This document shows positions 33,590 to 36,919 of a stretch of 36,919 bases of DNA, piece after piece. Position 1 is the first letter of the stretch, and each line of letters begins with the position of its first letter. The notes under the pieces were generated by a model, which was not told the origin of the DNA, did not search any database, and saw only the letters and a program-made list of their open reading frames with translations. Source of the DNA: Synergistota bacterium (GTDB lineage Bacteria > Synergistota > Synergistia > Synergistales > Synergistaceae); contig JAEXGR010000014.1 of NCBI GenBank assembly GCA_023450745.1, positions 1 to 36,919 of the forward strand, read 5' to 3'. The translations under genes and the position numbers were made by a program.

Positions 33590-34825
33590 TCATTTTGCCT
33601 CCCCGTAAAAGGTTTTATTGGATATTTCTTTGATGACAGCCTCGGCGCTGCCGTCGCTCATGACGATCTTTATGCCGTCTCCGGGCTTGAACGAGGCGGC
33701 CGAGCGAATCACCGCGCCGGAGAGGTCGGTGCAGATGCTGTAGCCCTTCGCCAACAACGCGAGAGGCGAGAGGTTCGCAAGCCGCGCGGCAAAGGCGGCA
33801 AGCCGCGAGCCCTCGTCTCGCAGCCGTTTGGCGGCAGAGCCGTCCAACGAAGCCGCGGCCCGCGCGGTAAAATCCGCGGCCGGCTGCAGGTGGCCTTTGA
33901 TGATGCCGCGAGCAAGGCGGCCCTGCACGACGGCGATATTTTTATCCATAAAGCCGATGCGCGCCTCCAGCCGGCCGCGCATGCTGCGCGCCGCGTTCAT
34001 CAGCGCCGCGTCAAGCGCCCTGCCGTCAGGGAAGAGCCGCTCCGCCGCCCCTGAGGGCGTGGGCGCCGCCGCGTCGGCGGCCATATCGGCGAGCGTGCTG
34101 TCTATTTGGTGCCCCAGCCCCGTGATTACCGGCACGGGAGAGAGGCGTATCGCGCGCACGACGGACTCGTTGTCAAAGATGTCGAGATCGTCGCGGTTTC
34201 CGCCGCCGCGCGCGAGTATGACGCAGGAAAGAGCGGGGAGACGGCGCGAAAGCTCAAAGGCACGCACGATTTCCTCAGGGGCTCCCACACCCTGCATCAA
34301 ACTTGGAATGACAATGATCTCCGCGCAGGGAAAGCGCAGCGAATGGAGCTTTAAAATGTCCTGCAGCGCCGCGCCGGTCGGCGAGGTGATCACCGCGACT
34401 CGCTGGGGATAGCGCGGCAGCGGCCTCTTGAGGCGGGGGTCGAAGATTCCCTCCTGTTCGAGCCGCAGCCTCAGCGCCTCTTTGGCGCGGGCCTTCGCGC
34501 CCGCTCCGAGCGGCAGCAGCGTCGTCGCGTATATCTGGTAGGAGCCGCGCGCGCCGTAGACATCTATCTTGCCGCGCACCAGCACCTCGTCGCCGTCCTT
34601 TGGCCAAACGAGCACAGAGCTGGCGTACGAACGGAAGAGCACGCAGGCCACGCGGGAATTTACGCCAAGCAGCGTAAAGTAGGCGTGCCCGCTGGTGTGG
34701 AGCTTAAAGCCAAGCAGTTCGCCGCGGATGGAAAGGTTTTGCAGCGACGGCTCGCGAAACAGGGCCTCCCTCACGGAGGCGGTCATTTCATCTACCGTGA
34801 TGATATTGTTCTTACTCGTGTTCAT
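33590..34825 (-). CDS. xseA: Exodeoxyribonuclease VII large subunit
   Basis: 411 residues. The N-terminal OB-fold (about 10-105) is followed by the catalytic domain with PQRVAVITSPTGAALQDI (140-157), ARGGGNRDDLDIFDNE (205-220, normally RGGGS-EDL) and GLGHQIDSTLADMAAD. A helical region and the C-terminal LLAKGYSI motif complete the family plan. With XseB it degrades single-stranded DNA. The ATG lies 14 nt inside the end of nusB. xseB, usually the next gene, is absent here; mtnA follows directly. Confidence 0.94.
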   Translation of the reverse strand: MNTSKNNIITVDEMTASVREALFREPSLQNLSIRGELLGFKLHTSGHAYFTLLGVNSRVACVLFRSYASSVLVWPKDGDEVLVRGKIDVYGARGSYQIYATTLLPLGAGAKARAKEALRLRLEQEGIFDPRLKRPLPRYPQRVAVITSPTGAALQDILKLHSLRFPCAEIIVIPSLMQGVGAPEEIVRAFELSRRLPALSCVILARGGGNRDDLDIFDNESVVRAIRLSPVPVITGLGHQIDSTLADMAADAAAPTPSGAAERLFPDGRALDAALMNAARSMRGRLEARIGFMDKNIAVVQGRLARGIIKGHLQPAADFTARAAASLDGSAAKRLRDEGSRLAAFAARLANLSPLALLAKGYSICTDLSGAVIRSAASFKPGDGIKIVMSDGSAEAVIKEISNKTFYGEAK

Positions 34826-35351
34826 TATCGCTGCGTACTATACGGCCGAGCACCCCGTTGACAAAGCGCCCCGATTCTTCCGTGCCGAAGGCCTTGGCGA
34901 TCTCCACCGCCTCAGATATCGCCACGTTCACCGGAACGTTCTGCGCGATGGTTCCCTCATAGAGGGCCAGCGAGATCACCGCCTTATCGATCGCGACGAG
35001 CCTCTCGGGACGCCATTTGCTCTCCATGTTTTCTCTGATAATATCCTCGATCTTCGCGCGGTTGCTGCGCACGCCGCGAAAAAGTTCCGTCGCGTAGGCC
35101 AGCACATCCTCGCGCTCTGCATCGGATAAAGAGAGGTCGAAAGCGGCGACCGACGGAAACTTTTTTTTATCCGGCGACTCCGCGCCCTCCTCCGCAAGCT
35201 CCGCGCTGAAGAGCTCAAGAGCCTCGTCGGCGGGAAGCAGTTCCAGCGCCTCCTGCGGCTGGGTCTCGGGCCTCATGTCGAGCATATAGACCAACTGCAG
35301 CGCGACCTCGCGCGCCCGGTGGCGCAGCCGCGCCTTACGGTACATCACCAA
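34812..35351 (-). CDS. nusB: Transcription antitermination factor NusB
   Basis: 179 residues if translation begins at TTG 35351, which AGGAG precedes by 8 nt; the ATG two codons later is equally plausible. The NusB fold motifs are ARLRHRAREVALQLVYMLD at the N-terminus, and RLVAIDKAVISLALYE, PVNVAISEAVEIAKAFG and SGRFVNGVLGRI at the C-terminus. NusB with S10 binds boxA in rRNA leaders and prevents early termination. An acidic insertion (about 40-75) makes it longer than E. coli NusB (139). nusB-xseA is a widespread pair. Confidence 0.94.
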   Translation of the reverse strand: MVMYRKARLRHRAREVALQLVYMLDMRPETQPQEALELLPADEALELFSAELAEEGAESPDKKKFPSVAAFDLSLSDAEREDVLAYATELFRGVRSNRAKIEDIIRENMESKWRPERLVAIDKAVISLALYEGTIAQNVPVNVAISEAVEIAKAFGTEESGRFVNGVLGRIVRSDNEHE

Positions 35352-35355
35352 AAAA

Positions 35356-35829
35356 TCATCTCCTGAAATGTTCTTTCAACGCCGCTATCTGCCGCTGCCC
35401 GTCGTCCGTGATCAGTATCCACGCAATCCCGTAGCCGACCACCGCCGAGAAGACAGACCAGAGTATTCCCTTAAGGCCCATGTGGAAGAGCGCCGTGATG
35501 CCGGCGGCGGCTGCGGCCCAGAAGAGCGGCAGCATCCATACCGGCGTCGTTTTTTTATTGTCCTGCGGGGCGATGTTCACCCAGTTCAGCTGCACCGCAA
35601 TGCCGGACTTGCTGAATATGCCCTCGAAGCGCCCTTCAAGGGAGGCTTTCGTCTCAAAATCCGTATCCTCGGGCGCCGCGATGTAAGCGTTAAGAAGGTT
35701 CTTTTCACCGATAAACGAGACCTCCTGCACATAGAGCTCCTGCGGGAGGCGCTTCGATATGATGAGCTTGACCGCGTCGCCGTCTATCCAGATCTTACCA
35801 AGTTTTGTCGTTGTCCATAGAAAAAGCAT
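35356..35829 (-). CDS. Small membrane protein with soluble N-terminal domain and C-terminal helix hairpin
   Basis: 157 residues from the ATG at 35829 (GAGGCGG 8 nt upstream). I do not recognise the family. Residues 1-90 look like a soluble alpha/beta domain (KIWIDGDAVKLIISKRLPQ, then VQEVSFIG). Two hydrophobic helices follow at about 97-116 and 121-141 with a short loop, and the tail is TDDGQRQIAALKEHFRR. There is no signal peptide, so both ends are probably cytosolic. It is first in the nusB-xseA-mtnA-ahcY-mtaD operon and lies directly behind asp23, separated by a terminator. A membrane anchor for Asp23, like AmaP in Staphylococcus, is possible but rests only on position and topology. Confidence 0.75.
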   Translation of the reverse strand: MLFLWTTTKLGKIWIDGDAVKLIISKRLPQELYVQEVSFIGEKNLLNAYIAAPEDTDFETKASLEGRFEGIFSKSGIAVQLNWVNIAPQDNKKTTPVWMLPLFWAAAAAGITALFHMGLKGILWSVFSAVVGYGIAWILITDDGQRQIAALKEHFRR

Positions 35830-35846
35830 ACTCTGCACCGCCTCTC

Positions 35847-35878
35847 AAAAAAGAAGGCCGGTCATCGCAAACCGGCCT
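35847..35878 (-). terminator. Intrinsic terminator of asp23
   Basis: AGGCCGGT (minus-strand arm 35871-35878) pairs with ACCGGCCT (35855-35862) over 8 bp around an 8-nt loop. A T-rich run (TCTTTTTT) follows on the minus strand. It starts about 25 nt after the asp23 stop. Confidence 0.85.
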
Positions 35879-35902
35879 CCTTGGTAGTTAAACGCTGCTA
35901 AA

Positions 35903-36370
35903 TCAGGCCCCTTCGCCGTGCATCAGATCGGTCTCGTCGGCCGCTTCGCCGTCGGGTCCCTTCTTTTCCGCGAAAGTGATACCCTGAACGTAGATGTTTA
36001 CGCCTTTGATCGCGTAGCCGGTAAAACGCTCCACCTGCTCCTTGATCGCCTCCTGAACGTCCCAGCAGACGTCGGGAATCCGCAAGCCGTACTTCACGGA
36101 GATGTAGGCGTCTACGACGATCTCGGGGGAGTCGCCGTCCGATATCGAGATCCGGACGCCGTTTACCGTCTTGCGTCCCAGCCGGAGGTTCGCCATCAGG
36201 CCGGGGCTTGCGGGTGAAACTCCCTCGACGCTGTTGAGCGCCTTGGTGGCAAGCTGCGCGATGACGTCCTCGGAGATGCGGACCTTACCCTCGAGATTTG
36301 TCTGGCCAAGGCCGGATTCCATCTCCTGTTTTTCTTCGACTGTGAAATTTTCGTTCATTGAATCAACCAT
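35903..36370 (-). CDS. Asp23/Gls24 family envelope stress protein
   Basis: 155 residues. The Asp23 core begins GKVRISEDVIAQLATKALNSVEGV and continues with GVRISISDGDSPEIVVDAYISVKYGLRIPDVCWDVQ and IKEQVERFTGYAIKGVNIYVQGI (cores cited as consecutive segments). Asp23 proteins form membrane-associated filaments or clusters in Gram-positive bacteria and respond to cell-envelope stress. Most genomes hold one copy near accB/accC or nusB, and here nusB is two genes downstream. The acidic tail (about 133-155) is likely disordered. RBS GGGAGG lies just upstream; a second ATG four codons in (MNENFT) is an alternative start. A strong terminator separates it from the next gene. Confidence 0.92.
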   Translation of the reverse strand: MVDSMNENFTVEEKQEMESGLGQTNLEGKVRISEDVIAQLATKALNSVEGVSPASPGLMANLRLGRKTVNGVRISISDGDSPEIVVDAYISVKYGLRIPDVCWDVQEAIKEQVERFTGYAIKGVNIYVQGITFAEKKGPDGEAADETDLMHGEGA

Positions 36371-36455
36371 GACGTAATTCCTCCCTCGCTACGAGATCTC
36401 TAAACTCCCTCAACAAAGACGCGGTACCTCTTCTCCCGGGCGGAACCTGCGCCGC

Positions 36456-36893
36456 CTAATCCTCCGGAAGCTTGAAGGGTTTGCCGCAGTGAGGGCAGAC
36501 GAGATCTTCTTCTTCGTCGTACATTGCCGGCTCAAAGTAAAAATCGTTGTTGCAGTTCGGGCAGGTTACCGACTCGTATTCCTCTTCGTCAAAATCCTCG
36601 AAATCTTCCTCGTCATCATCCTCATAGTGATGGTGATGGCAGCACTCGTCATCATCCTCATCCTCATAGAGCTCGTCAAGCTCATCTTCGATATTCGAGA
36701 CATCCTCGTCAAGCTGTTCGAGGTAGGCATTGAGCTCCTCATGTACCTCTTCGTGATCCTCAATTGCAACAGCCAGGGAATCCAGTGCATCGACTAATGC
36801 GGTGTAAAACTTTGCTTTGTCAGGCGAATCAGCCGTTAAATTCTGTCCGTCGATAAGCCCCTTCAAATATGCTATTTTCTCACGTGCGCTCAT
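36456..36893 (-). CDS. CD1247-type protein: helical N-domain, acidic linker, zinc ribbon
   Basis: 145 residues, RBS GGAGGG. The N-terminal helical domain (1-70) begins AREKIAYLKGLIDGQNL and ends in LDEDVSNIEDELDELYE, the pattern named for C. difficile CD1247. A very acidic linker (71-108) contains an unusual CCHHHH run (84-89). A treble-clef-like zinc ribbon closes the protein, with C111/C114 and C133/C136. The function of the family is unknown; the fold suggests a small adaptor that binds metal or protein. It precedes asp23 by 85 nt on the same strand, and the two are probably cotranscribed. Confidence 0.85.
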   Translation of the reverse strand: MSAREKIAYLKGLIDGQNLTADSPDKAKFYTALVDALDSLAVAIEDHEEVHEELNAYLEQLDEDVSNIEDELDELYEDEDDDECCHHHHYEDDDEEDFEDFDEEEYESVTCPNCNNDFYFEPAMYDEEEDLVCPHCGKPFKLPED

Positions 36894-36919
36894 TTGAATC
36901 CCTCCTGTTGGATTATGCG

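Noticed and set aside
1..36919. In-frame UGA selenocysteine codons in the window's genes, prompted by the tRNA-Sec
   Set aside because: Every recognised gene runs full length to its expected end, apart from the edge-cut glpX; no family with a missing Cys at a UGA was seen.
1..36919. CRISPR array or insertion sequence
   Set aside because: No regularly spaced direct repeats and no transposase were found; the repeats in the adhesin gene are coding repeats.

Overview
The window is about 37 kb of dense, GC-rich bacterial chromosome, mostly core housekeeping genes. Gene content looks half Firmicutes-like (a RicT/PSP1 protein, Asp23, a CD1247-type zinc-ribbon protein, ispH next to a five-domain S1 protein) and half diderm (a trimeric autotransporter adhesin and a Skp/OmpH-like periplasmic protein). 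Amino-acid catabolism (L-serine dehydratase) and a selenocysteine tRNA are also present. This mixture fits Synergistota (Synergistes/Cloacibacillus-like) best; a diderm Firmicute (Negativicutes) is the main alternative. The assignment is inferred from gene content only.

Layout. 1-6297 (minus): tmk-holB-ricT-ftsY-DUF4416-purB-glpX, a tightly packed run with overlaps; glpX runs off the left edge. 6395-7276 (plus): a lone metallo-beta-lactamase-fold hydrolase. 7480-7576 (minus): tRNA-Sec with encoded CCA. 7703-9217 (plus): a single-chain iron-sulfur L-serine dehydratase, convergent with the next operon. 9362-14539 (minus): def-fmt-nudF-xerD-punA-pdp. 14644-22337 (minus): mutS-mutL-miaA-ispH-rpsA, with 4-nt overlaps at three junctions and a strong terminator after rpsA. 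22509-25570 (minus): alaS-ruvX.

25571-29760 is a more AT-rich, accessory-looking segment: an XRE-type regulator (plus, TTG start) convergent with a two-gene minus-strand unit encoding a Skp/OmpH-like exported protein and an 835-residue YadA-type adhesin. The adhesin carries a 40-residue heptad-like tail beyond its membrane anchor. This is the least ordinary part of the window and the best candidate for an undescribed arrangement (a surface adhesin with its own periplasmic partner).

29910-36893 (minus): after tandem terminators, a long operon of a two-helix membrane protein, nusB-xseA-mtnA-ahcY-mtaD. Its last three genes handle S-adenosylhomocysteine and methylthioadenosine by-products. Upstream of it, behind a terminator, are asp23 and a CD1247-type zinc-ribbon gene. 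The only gene-free stretch over 300 bases is 29569-30033, which holds the adhesin-unit promoter and the tandem terminators.
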